Source: Chiridota heheva (lineage: Eukaryota > Echinodermata > Holothuroidea > Apodida > Chiridotidae). From it: a DNA stretch of 64,000 bases. Location: NCBI GenBank assembly GCA_020152595.1, contig JAIGNY010000581.1, positions 1 to 64,000 on the forward strand, given 5' to 3'. This document shows, in pieces, positions 34,660 to 44,945 of this stretch. Numbering within the stretch: the first letter of the stretch is position 1; each line of letters opens with the position of its first letter. The notes below the pieces were generated by a model. That model had not been told where the DNA came from, searched no databases, and saw only the letters and a list, made by a program, of their open reading frames with translations. The position numbers and the translations under genes are program-made.

Positions 34660-35035
34660 GTAAAAACACTCTCTTAAAACTAATGTTTCAAAAATTCCAC
34701 GAAGAACTTACTCGAAAAATCAAACTTTTTGCCAGCAATCAATGAATGTACGACTCTTTTGTAAACAATTCCAAGAATCTAAATGTTAGCGTTAAATTGC
34801 CGCCTCAGATATGTAAATTTACGAAAGGCCTCCATCACTTGAAGAAGTTTTTCAAATTCAAATCACTCATCTTTTATTTAACTGAGGATGAGATGAAAAT
34901 TACAATTTATAATAAAGAGCTTGAGTGGGGAGCATGTGAACTTTGAAGAGAAACACCTGTTTGTCTAATAAACCTTTTTGTTTTTTACGTATTACATCAA
35001 GTTTGCCGGAAATCTTATTTAACAGTCTTGTAAAT
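34660..35035 (+). pseudogene. Unrecognised ORF-like unit, copy 2
   Basis: This copy of 33925-34310 lies about 740 bp away. It has a candidate start (ATG in ACTAATGTTTCAAAAATTCC near 34683) giving FQKFHEELTRKIKLFASNQ, then a TGA, then ATG and MYDSFVNNSKNLNVSVKL. An extra G near 34930 (GAGTGGGGAGCATG) shifts the frame, so it now ends ELEWGACEL instead of the copy 1 C-terminus. The stop and frameshift make it a pseudogene whatever its source. Confidence 0.4.
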
Positions 35036-35452
35036 CTCGGGCATCAATTTTGGGATTGTATATGGGCAACCTTGGTATTTTCTGTTGTAAAACTTTTTTT
35101 TTTTTTAAATGTGTATCAGAATTCTTTAAAGCGGTGCATGCAGCTCGAAATCTTTAGGTAAGTCTTAAAATTTCTTTCCTGAATCTCAGTCACTGAAAAT
35201 AATGGAAAAGTCTATTTCTGCTAGAATTTGTTAGGGGTACGGCACAGATTTGAAACCTTTTGATGCGAGTTTGCTGCTCCACTGCAAATATTTTGGAAAT
35301 CAAATGGAAGAACAGGCTGAGATAAAGCCAGAGCTGCCACAAAGTAGCTATAAAAATGGGACGAATGCAGTACAGGACCCTCCATATCATTAAAGGACTA
35401 GTTCAAGCATGTCTATCTTATATAAAAGAGGACTTGAAAAGAAACAAAATGG

Positions 35453-35730
35453 TTGTCTACTAGCTGTGGTGTAGCGGTTATCATACATGTCTACATACCA
35501 CGAGGCCCTGGGTTCAAGCCTGGGTTAGGTAGACACGCCAGTGCACCACAACTGGATATCAAAGGCCGTGGACATTGACTTGGTTGTCGGTGTTATGTCT
35601 GTCCGTACGTCGTACCTGTGTTCTCGTCCGGGTCGTATTAAGCGTTTCGTGATAGCATTGTTACTATCATAACCGAATACGCAGGCGACGACCCCGTCAT
35701 TGTAATTGTGTGTTCACTTGTTGTTGTTGT
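35453..35730 (+). mobile_element. tRNA-derived SINE, 278 bp, with 11-bp target duplication
   Basis: It is flanked by AAACAAAATGG on both sides (35442-35452, 35731-35741), and intact element A has this site once. The head is tRNA-like: a 7-bp acceptor pair TGTCTAC/GTAGACA, a GTGGTGTAGCGGTTA A-box-like stretch and a GGGTTCAAGCC B-box-like stretch (35454-35536). The body contains a CCACAACTGG stretch and the tail is TTG repeats. I cannot assign it to a named SINE family. Confidence 0.85.
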
Positions 35731-35790
35731 AAACAAAATGGGGGAAGAAAGCATTCAAAAAATTGATTCTATTAAGGAGATATTTAAGTT

Positions 35791-36603
35791 ATCCTTAATG
35801 GAAGTTTGTAATTCTCTATTAAAATGTATTACACAGAAGAACTCAAATCGCCCCCAGAAACTGCCAAATAAAGCAGCCAAGCTTCTCTTTGAGAAACATC
35901 GCCATGATCATGCCTCACCTCTGCTTTACACACTGCATTATTTCCTCAGACATGTGAGCTGAAATTGATCAATTTTCTCATCAAAATAGCTAAGTATTGT
36001 CAATTATGCAGAAAATAGGTGAAATTAGCTTGGAAAATAGCAACAAACAGCTAAATAGCTGAAATCTCACATGCTGAAATTGATCAATTTTCTCATCAAA
36101 ATGGCTAAGTATTGTCAATTATGCAGAAAATAGGTGCAATTAACTTGGAAAATAACTGCAATCACCTAAATAGTCACACATGCCTGCTTCCTGTGTCTCA
36201 ATGAGTTGATTTCAAAATGTGTCTTCTTACCTACAAATCCCTCATTCATCAATCACCATCATATATTTCAGACAGTCTGCCACTTTACGTTCCATCGCGT
36301 TCCCTTTGCTCCTCTTCAGAGAACTTCCTGGCTGAGAGGGTATCAACACTAAGGCTGGTTCGCGTGCATTCTCTGCTGCCGCTGCCCATGTATGGAACTC
36401 AATGCCCTCAAATAATCACCATGCAAGTTCACTTGGACAATTCAAGAAGCTGCTCAAAACACATTTATATGATAAAGCGTAACTTTTGTTCTCTTCTATT
36501 GTTTATTATCATGTTCATCCGGACTGTGTTGCAACATTCTGGGCGCTTTGTAACTTCTGGAAAAAGGCACCTCATATAAATGTCATCATGTATGTATGTA
36601 TGG
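35791..36603 (+). mobile_element. CR1/L2-like LINE 3' fragment
   Basis: Plus-strand pieces of the post-catalytic reverse-transcriptase region are readable: KLPNKAAKLLFEKHRHDHAS near 35870, FKMCLLTYKSLIHQSPSYIS near 36215 and LPLYVPSRSL. The 3' UTR ends AAAAAGGCACCTCATATAAA then an ATGTATGTATG tail. A ca. 235-bp segment (35950-36185), itself two copies of a 115-bp unit starting GCTGAAATTGATCAATTTTC, interrupts the coding sequence between TLHY and LLPVSQ. Stops abound; the copy is dead. Confidence 0.82.
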
Positions 36604-36934
36604 AAGCTTAAATCTCTGTCTTATCTGTGTCGAAATGACTGGTGTATTAGGTCTACTATGAAAGATTGGTGTCCTCTTCCTCACATTCTTAACAAATGTT
36701 AATGTATTTTAAAGAAAATATATTTCACTTTTTACAAATTGAATTATTTTTCCTCAAGCTTTCTTCAGGTGGTAATTTATAATTACCTTTACAATTCTGT
36801 TTTACTACTTTCCAGGCGTACAGTATCCAAAGGGATTATTATGCTACAAAATCGCAGGACAAAATATGATAAGAGAACATTAAAGACTTTAAGGAATAGT
36901 CTGATTTCAGTCGTTTCAACACAAATGACACCAA

Positions 36935-37350
36935 TTGTTTTGTTTTTTGATGGGGGCTTAACGGCACCACAACAAATTGGGTCAAATTGTGCCTGAGAGG
37001 TCAGATCATTCTAGAGGTGGGAAGGAAAGAAAACAGGGGGAGAATGAGACAAATACAAGAACTAAAAGTCAGAAAGCTGGAATCTGGAGGTGCATGTGTG
37101 AAAAAACAAAGTAGAGAGAGGGGGTGGAAGAGGAGGACTAAATATGGTTGTAGTGGGAAGCAAGATCTTCGAAGGAAGGAGATGATTTTATCTGGAGGTT
37201 TTTTTTTGAAGAACTCAGCAATTGAGTTGTGGGGAGCGAGGGAAGCTCTGGAAAGGTTGTACATGGGGTAAGCAAGGAGAACGTGGTGGACTGTGAGGGT
37301 GCAATGGCAATTGTTGCAGAGGGGTTGGGGGGAGCCAATAAGAAGGAGGG
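36935..37350 (-). mobile_element. I-type LINE 3' end, 416 bp
   Basis: The flanks AATGACACCAA at 36924-36934 and 37351-37361 are an 11-bp target duplication within element A. The minus strand encodes the C-terminal cysteine/histidine motif (NNCHCTLTVHHVLLAYPMYN) and a 3' UTR matching 21486-21640, ending in an AAAACAAAACAA tail. It is the same LINE type as 19885-22282. Confidence 0.85.
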
Positions 37351-37450
37351 AATGACACCAAACTTGATTATCTCTTTGACGGGATATGATCTTTGAATGC
37401 TTTCTTCACCATTTTTTAAGTTTTGAAGTCCTCTTTTGTCATAAACTTGC

Positions 37451-38181
37451 TTTTATATAGTATGAAATTGCTTCACCAGTAAAATAATCCTATAAAAACA
37501 GTGATAAGTATTAATTATAATAATAATAATTATTATAATCATTATGTTCTAACAATGTGGATGCACTTAAGATTTGTTCCCTATCTCTCTCTACATCACA
37601 AGTGACTACGATTGTGGCCAAAAGTGGTCCCTTTCAATGCTGTGCGCTTTGCAAAAAACATGGCAAAATGTGAGTTTAATATTGATCGAGGGGAGTGGGG
37701 ATTTGTCCCAACTACTTTTGGCCACGATTGTAGTATTTCTTTACCTGCTGTTTATATGCGCAGCATATACCGCACATCTGCATAAGGTATTTAAGAGCGC
37801 CAGCTTCGATGTTCCCAATAAATTTACATTTAATTTGCATGATAATTAGTAGCGCAAAATTTAGACGTTAAAAATTGAAGAATGCTCTGCCAAGTTTGAC
37901 ATTCTTTTGTACTGTTTTGCCATAACTTGCTGATATTGAAGTTGATGTGTAGCTCGGTGGGCATGGCAGTGATGAAATAAAGAGTCGGAATTATAGGGAC
38001 ATTCAGAATTTTGTCATGTTATGTACAATGTTGTTTATACGTTTCATCCACAAAGTTGCGAAAATGTTGAATAACTTGCCAATATATAGCCTGCATTGAA
38101 TATTAATTTTTAGCTTAAAGTTGGAAGTTGCTTGTCATGTACTTTTGCAAACTGGAATTTTATATACTTGAAAGGAATCAA
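37451..38181. other. Stretch without a gene
   Basis: No gene recognised. A (TAA)n patch with its inverse lies at 37516-37540. An inverted pair, CTACGATTGTGGCCAAAAGTGG at 37604 shortened here to its core TTGTGGCCAAAAGTGG, recurs as CTTTTGGCCACGATTGTAG near 37713, so 37604-37731 may be a small foldback element. Confidence 0.5.
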
Positions 38182-38992
38182 TTACAGAAATTTTAGCTTG
38201 CAGCCCGCTTGCAGCCCGCTTGCAGCATGCTTGCAGCGCTTGCAGCATGCTTGCAGCCGCTTGCAGCATGCTTGCAGCCCGCTTGCAGCATGCTTGCAGC
38301 CCGCTTGCAGAATGCTTGCAGAATGCTTGTGATAAGTTAACAATTTTAGCTTGCGCAAGCGTGCTGCAAGCTTGCAGCAAATGTGCTGCAAGCTAGTATT
38401 TGGAACAAATACTAACTTGCGCAAGCTAACATTAGCTTGTGCAAGCTAGCATAAAATGTTTGTTAGCTTGCGCAAGCTTCTAAAGCTTTTGCTAGCTTGT
38501 GCAAGCTTGCAGATAGTTTTGCTAGCTTGCGCAAGCTAATTTGTTCCAAATACTAGCTTGCAGCCCGGCTTGCAGCGCGCTTGCAGCCCGCTTGCAGCAT
38601 GCTTGCAGCCCGCTTGCAGAATGCTTGTAATAAGTTAACAATTTTAGCTTGCGCAAGCGTGCTGCAAGCTTGCAGCAAATGTGCTGCAAGCTAGTATTTG
38701 GAACAAATACTAACTTGCGCAAGGTAACATTAGCTTGCGCAAGCAAACATTAGCTTGTGCAAGCTAGCATAAAATGTTTGTTAGCTTGTGCAAGCTTCTA
38801 AAGCTTTTGCTAGCTTGTGCAAGCTTGCAGATAGTTTTGCTAGCTTGCGCAAGCTAATTTGTTCCAAATACTAGCTTGCAGCACGCTTGCTGCAAGCTTG
38901 CAGCACACTTGCGCAAGCTAAAAATGTTAGCAAAATGTTAGCTTGTCGCAAGCATGCTGCAAGCTTGCTGCAAGCTAATATTTCTGTAAGGG
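38182..38992. mobile_element. Nested-palindrome element C, internally duplicated copy 3
   Basis: Termini as in copy 1 (TTACAGAAATTTTAGCTTGC / GCTAATATTTCTGTAAGGG). At 811 bp it is double length: the interior from the left AGCTTGCAGCCC run to the TTTGTTCCAAATACTAGC stretch occurs twice (38182-38560 and 38561-38992). The left end is further expanded into about six CCCGCTTGCAGCATGCTTGCAG-type 22-bp units, given here only by type. Confidence 0.85.
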
Positions 38993-40251
38993 ATATACTC
39001 ATAATATTCATAATGGTCGGTTTTGCAAAAATAAATACACATGTTGAGCAAACAAAGTGAGGATGTTTTTTTTTTTTTTTTCCGTGTTGAAATATAAGTG
39101 TTATAATAATTCAGGTGTAAAACAACAAAAACGGAATTAAGACTGCAAGAGATGGAGATTGAGAGCTGTTAACAATTATCGCTAACCGCTCACAACTTTT
39201 CCAAGTGTTTAGTAAAACTTTCAAACGATTAATCGCAAACATACTATATGTGTGGCCTAGTGTATGGGCAGCTCTAAATTCTACTAATTGGTGGGGCTTT
39301 TCAAAAACTTAACTGGGGTACAATATGTAAATCAATTATTTTCTAACAGCAGCTGTCAGACCAGGAAAATGACATTTCAGTAGTGCTAACTTAGACAAAA
39401 AACCCGGGCCTGTTTGATATATCCCAGGATATCTATTTTCAATCAATTTTATCAGCCTTACGGGGAATTTGTAGAGAATATGTAGACATAATATTTGCAT
39501 TTTGGTGAGATTCTCTGCCTATTTTGTTTTCCAAAAATGCTTGGCCTTTTTCTGTAAGAGCCGTACCAGTTCGACAAAAATTTCATTGAACACTTAAAAA
39601 GATTGTACTATTTTACAGATTTTGGGGTGAAGATTGGTAGCAGTTCAATACACGCAAATTTTGGCGATTAAACGTTAAGTGATTTAATCGTATATCAACA
39701 GCACTACAGATGGGCTACGCAAGTCATAAGTTTCTTTTAATTTATTCATCAAAAAGAAACCAGACTCCTGTACAGGTTTGCAATAAAATCGAAAAAAGAT
39801 GAATTTTAAAAGAAAAGATCGAAAGCTAAAATTAAGCGACAAATTGGTTATAAGGAGTGAATTGATGAATGGAAATTAAATGAATAGAAGTTTTCAAAAA
39901 GAAAAAGAAGGATTGAGAATAAACTGTAAAGAATCATAGAAAACTTGATGAAAAATAAATTGGAACGTTATATTGAGAACTGAAGATATTTCTAAGAGAG
40001 GTAATATTTTGAACTGTTGAAACAGATATGCATGAGAATGGAGCTCATTTGCTACTTTCCATACAAGTGAATATTTCTGACGTGTCCAATAAATGAGCAT
40101 ATGGTATCTGATATGTATTGCAAACCCATGTGCTGGTTTCACTCCTTTTATTTTGCATTCACTTCACCACTTTCAAGATCTATTTAATTGAATACTGTAT
40201 GAGTTCTTATTTTGAAAACATATCTTCTGTAAACAACAAAGGGTTGATATG
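38993..40251. other. Stretch without a gene
   Basis: AT-rich, no recognisable gene or repeat other than a T run near 39066. Confidence 0.5.
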
Positions 40252-40259
40252 GTCACCAC

Positions 40260-40325
40260 CAGTGGCGTAGCGAAAGGGTGCGCAGAGGGGGCTATCGCCC
40301 GCCCCACATCCTGTCTACGCCACTG
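40260..40325. mobile_element. Miniature hAT-like element, 66 bp
   Basis: CAGTGGCGTAGCGAAAGG at the left and CTACGCCACTG at the right are inverted. GTCACCAC before and CTCATCAC after match at 6 of 8 positions, which fits an old 8-bp target duplication. It shares termini with the 233-bp element at 23790-24022. Confidence 0.7.
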
Positions 40326-40479
40326 CTCATCACCACTTGGATGTCAGATGGCAGTACGGAAGCAGACCGGACAAAATCCGGGAGAGAGAGGTAAGGATGG
40401 GGAGGAGGGGGGGGGTATGTGAGGTATATTTACATGTGCCGCCTGAGCAGTTGCCTTTTTTCAGAATTTTCGTAGTGCA

Positions 40480-40745
40480 GGTGTTTTCGTAGTGTAGGTA
40501 TTAAAAATCAAATCCCTCATACTGCTATTCTCAAACAAATTGCATATTTTTACACTGCAGGTATCAAAAATCACCTATTTTCATGCTGCAGGTATAAAAA
40601 ATCACTTATTTTCATACTGCAGGTATCAAAAATCACTTATTTTCGTACTACAGGTATAAAAAATCACTCATTTTCATACTGCAGGCATCAAAATCATAAA
40701 CTGTCATACTGCAGGCACCAAAAAAATCTATCATACTGCAGTCCG
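40480..40745. repeat. 31-bp minisatellite, about eight copies
   Basis: The unit is TACTGCAGGTATCAAAAATC then ACTTATTTTCA, with degenerate units at both ends (TAGTGCAGGTGTTTTCG on the left, CTGCAGGCACCAAAAAAATC on the right). Each unit carries a PstI-type CTGCAG core. Confidence 0.88.
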
Positions 40746-40784
40746 ATTTTGAAATTCTGGTCGGCACTTCGTTGGGGAAAACGT

Positions 40785-41020
40785 GAATTTGCAGGAAGAT
40801 TTTATTAATCTATTTGATAGATTTCTTGAGAATGCAACAGTATATGTGGTAAATATGTGCTCTAAAAACATTCCGCACAGTGCAAGAAATAGTACATTAA
40901 ATGCCCAAATAGGAAAGCATATAAAGATGTATGTGAATACATTAATATTATTTCTGTCACAATTTTTTTTTTTTTTGTGGGAAACTTTTTAACACTTTAT
41001 TTAGAAGGGTGAATTTTTTT
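40785..41020. repeat. Dispersed repeat shared with 27708-27950
   Basis: AATTTGCAGGAAGA, GTACATTAAATGC, ATTAATATTATTTCT and TGGGAAA occur in the same order and spacing in both places. Ends and nature are unclear. Confidence 0.65.
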
Positions 41021-42895
41021 AAAAGTAATACCAATACTGTGTGGATGGTAGTGTTGGCATTCACTGTCAAGCAGAAAGTTAACTGCATTTTATAATAGAA
41101 AAAACATAATTTACATACTTTTCTTGCTATATCATCTCTTGTTTCTTCTAATACAATACCAGGAACATGTAATCAAATTCTATCACTTTGTAAGAAAATA
41201 TTTGCTTTCTCTTTGTATTAAATCAACTAGCCAAGTTTATAAGCACATTTATCAAAAACATTTGCACCTTTAAAAACATAATAAAAACACATAATAAGTC
41301 CTGTTTTTCATTCAGAAATATTGATTGGATTCAGTCTGATCTTTAACGGCATAAGAACCAGACTGGAAAGAAATATCTCCATACAATCAAAAAGAAATAT
41401 TTGAGCAAGCACTGTTTTCTACTGGTAATCTCATATTTTTCTATACTTCATAATAATAACCGTCTTCATGTTTTGTCCGCATGAAACATTACATTCCGCG
41501 TTTATCTTCAACACTCTGCCGCCTTCAAGACAAAAATTGTCACATCAACAATCTCATCCACCCACCCTGAATTTTCATCTGATTAAACTTTGTGCAACGA
41601 ATCGAATCAAGAAAAAACAACTGAAGCGGGACGATCTGGTGCTTATATCCTAGTGTATCTCAGTCTCATGTTTTATTTCTCTTTCCCTCGGAATTCTTGA
41701 GAAACCCTTCTACAAATAAAGTTGTCTTATCCTTCTAAATCAAATAACTAAATGTCATATCCCTTGAAAGGCCAAAGACTGATTTCCTGCACAACCTATA
41801 GATGTGATTCTTAATACATATTTGCCTTCAGCCCTCGGATTTCTGAGAAAAATTCGAGAAAATAACTCGAGTGTCTTCATCGGTCTTGAAAAACAGAATG
41901 ACAATCTGGTTTTTTTTAACGTTTTTTTTAAGCGAAGGTTTATCGATCATTTCAGCTATTAATAGATGTACATTCTTTTTTGAAGGTGCACCATACATTG
42001 ATAAATTTATTTTATTCTTGGTGATAATTGTTGAGTCATAAATGAATTTATGTCATTTCTTGTGATATTTGTTAAGTAATGGAAGTAGATAAGTGTTTTT
42101 TTTTGGATGAAACCTTTAAAAGGAGCAAACTATGATTAGTGAAAACCATAGGTGGCTGTTGGGAGAGCAACACATGATAGAAACAGGGAGGGGGTAACAC
42201 ATGAACATTAAACATATAAATTCAAGCATGTTTGTATTCTTCATTAAGGGGGAATTCTAATAAAATACAGGGAATTCCTCTTTCCCCCTCATTTAAATGT
42301 GAACATTGTGGCACCACCCTTTGTGGCACTCCCTTTCCCCTATGATGAACTTCCAAGGTGAAAGCAAGTATTTTTAGTACATCCTTTTGGCAATTCTGTA
42401 AAGGTTTTATTAGTGCAAAAGGCTCATAGAAAGCTGCAAGCTAGTGAATTCACTAGTGACATAGCTATATGTCCTACAGGCCAGGAGGCCCTGCATGGTA
42501 TATAGATATAATGGTGAATTAAGGTATATAGGTACAATGGTAATTTTTGTATGGCCCCCTTTATAGGGTTCGTGCCGGAGAGGGGAGACTGCCTCTCAGT
42601 TACGCCAATAGAATTCACTATGAGTATCTTGAGAATTAAGAAAATCAACACTGGCTGATACATGCATATTGTGGGGCAGGGAGATATCTTCAAAAACGTG
42701 ACTGATTTGGCAATCATCAGTTAAATCAAAGAAGGTAATTAAGACCAATTATTTCCTTTTGAGAAATAATCTTACAAGAAAATTTAACCATATTTCATCA
42801 CAATATTACCAGAAGGTTGGGCAAAATGAATGCAAAACTGAGCAAATGAGCCCAGTTTGATTTGAGAAAAACAAAACAAAACAGCTTTTTTTGCA
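41021..42895. other. Stretch without a gene
   Basis: AT-rich. Short open frames at 41468-41653 (plus) and 42424-42717 (minus) have no domain that I recognise. Nothing else is supportable. Confidence 0.5.
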
Positions 42896-42899
42896 GTCC

Positions 42900-42969
42900 G
42901 TCATGCTATGAAAGTACCTATTTACGTAAAAATGTCATTTTCGCATAATAGGTAATTTTATAGCATAAC
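42900..42969. repeat. 70-bp near-perfect palindrome
   Basis: The arms GTCATGCTATGAAAGTACCT... and ...TAGGTAATTTTATAGCATAAC pair over about 34 positions with a single-base turn at 42935. Such a foldback could be a minimal inverted-repeat element or a hairpin RNA source; no target duplication is obvious. Confidence 0.75.
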
Positions 42970-44593
42970 GTCTAAGGCCTAACTTTTTTCCACATTAATA
43001 CCACGTTTTCAGCCATTCCAGAGTGTGTGACTTTTGTTTGTGCTGAATTATCATGACAAATTGAACAATAATTAGATTTCTTGGGGTTTTAGAAGAGGTA
43101 TGTGCAATTTTTTGTCGAAATCACAGAAAATTGTGTTTTACTCACATTGACTATAAAGGATAAGTGCCCCTATAGATTGGGTGAGCCCTATACAAAACTG
43201 CTGCTCTTTTTGATGTCATCAATTTGCATAAAATCCAAACGCTGTAAATTAATCAAATCTAATGATTTTATGAGCGTGAATTCTCCTAAAAATAGTTTAT
43301 TCTACATGTTGTAAATTATCCTGCCACTGTATAGGTACATAAACCCCAAATCTTTAATATGCACACTATTTCTAAAACTCCCATTTTTAGAAAATTTATC
43401 AAACAATCAGTCCAGGAGAATGCCTATCAACAGGTACACGTATAACACACACAAGAATGTTGAAGTCATGCACGCAGTCGGATTGTTCAGATGTTACGAT
43501 AAAATGTCATGGTTTCTAATTTAAATACTTCAAATATTCAATGTGAAACACAAAAACATTATTTTTAAAAACATTTGAATTTTCAAAATATTTGTTTTGC
43601 GCCTAAAAACCTAGTTGTATTGTCTAGTATTTGTAATATTTTAAAAATGCTGTGGTAAACATATCAAATGGGAGTGGACAATATTTAGCCATGACAAGTA
43701 CAGAAATGAAGGTATTTTCATGATCTTAAAGTTTCACCTAGCAAAGATATTTTTCCCAGATGTATTTCAAATTTGAAATATGTAACTTTGCATAAGGCTT
43801 TAATGTTAGGATAGCAAAGAATCACGGGAAATATCACAAAATGGCGGCTTCCATGTAGCAAAATGTTCCTATTTTTAGGAAAATTTGGGTTCTCATCAAT
43901 AGGCATATGCTCCTCGACTGACAATATGGAGAAAGGTGGAGAAAGGTGCAAAATGTTGAAATACATTCAACTTATAAGGTCTATGGGTAGGTGCAAATAT
44001 TACCGAATAGAGCGTGGCACAAAACAAATTATTTACCTCATAAAGTCTGATTTTAGAACTCACTGAATTTTGAAAATAGCTGTGTATAGTTTTCTAGTTA
44101 TGAGTAATCAATGTTTAAATATATCTAAAAAATGTAATGAATGAACAGGAAAACACCCCAAAATGCTTTTGTTTTCTTAAAATTTCTTCCCTAATTTCAC
44201 ATCTCGAAAATGTTCCAAATGCCTTCTTCAGCAAGAGGTTGGTTGAGGGTATGTCAAACATAAAATCCTCTTCATCAGAATTCTCATTAGAAAGAGAAAT
44301 GATGGGAGGATTAAAAAAACATTATTTAAAGACATTGATTTAACAATGCAAGAAGAATTGATTGCTTTTTTTTTTGCATCATTAAAAAAAACATTGATTT
44401 ACATTTAAACTAGACATCAATGATGTTATAGCTCAACCCATAACAATGCAAGAAGAATTGATTGCTTTTTTTTTTGCATCATCTGATATTTTTATATTTT
44501 TTAAAAGTTTTATTTAGGTCTATTCCATTTTTGAGCAATTATTCATCATGTTAAAAATCCAAGAGTCTTAACTTTCCTGTATGAGTTGTATTC
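42970..44593. other. Stretch without a gene
   Basis: No gene recognised. A 36-bp duplicate (AACAATGCAAGAAGAATTGA then TTGCTTTTTTTTTTGC) occurs at 44342 and 44444. Confidence 0.5.
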
Positions 44594-44655
44594 AGTTTGT
44601 TTGTTTGGGTTTAATGGCACCTTAACAGTCAGGTCATATGTGCCAAATGAGGTTA
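44594..44655 (-). mobile_element. I-type LINE 3' terminus, short
   Basis: TTTGTTTGTTTGGGTTTAAT, GGCACCTTAACAGTCAGGTC and ATATGTGCCAAA match the 3' ends at 19887-19950 and 21486-21540. Only the last ca. 60 bp are present. Confidence 0.65.
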
Positions 44656-44867
44656 GTTGTGAATGACTGCCAGATGCCTGAAAAAATTATGCTTCTGACA
44701 GAAGCTATGTGATATTCAATGCATGGTGCCATTATGTCTCACCCGATTACTGACCTTAACGAGGTCAAAGGTCAATTCCACCGCAACTATGGTTAGAACT
44801 TAAATTTTCCTGTTTTAACACAAGGCTTAAAACAGTACAGCAGGGTATAGGTTTTTGTCATATCCTC

Positions 44868-44945
44868 GGATGGCCAGCCATCACCTACGGGCCAGCCATC
44901 ACCTACGGGCCAGCCATCACGGGCCAGCCATCACCGACGGCAGCC
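44868..44945. repeat. About 24-bp repeat, three to four copies
   Basis: GGCCAGCCATCACCTACG recurs, with one shortened unit (GGGCCAGCCATCACG) and a final variant ACCGACGG. Confidence 0.85.

Larger units (their letters stand above)
35394..37450. mobile_element. Element A interrupted by three insertions
   Basis: Element A pieces lie in order at 35394-35452, 35731-35790, 36604-36934 and 37351-37450, separated by a SINE, a CR1/L2-like LINE and an I-type LINE end. Joined in thought, the pieces follow the intact copy at 61002-61549. TTAA precedes the left end (35390-35393). The last 20 or so bases of the right end are missing. Confidence 0.82.

Noticed and set aside
35454..35536. Functional tRNA gene
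   Set aside because: The acceptor pairing is good, but the T stem has a mismatch, the anticodon arm does not fold cleanly, and target duplications plus a body and tail show it is a SINE head.
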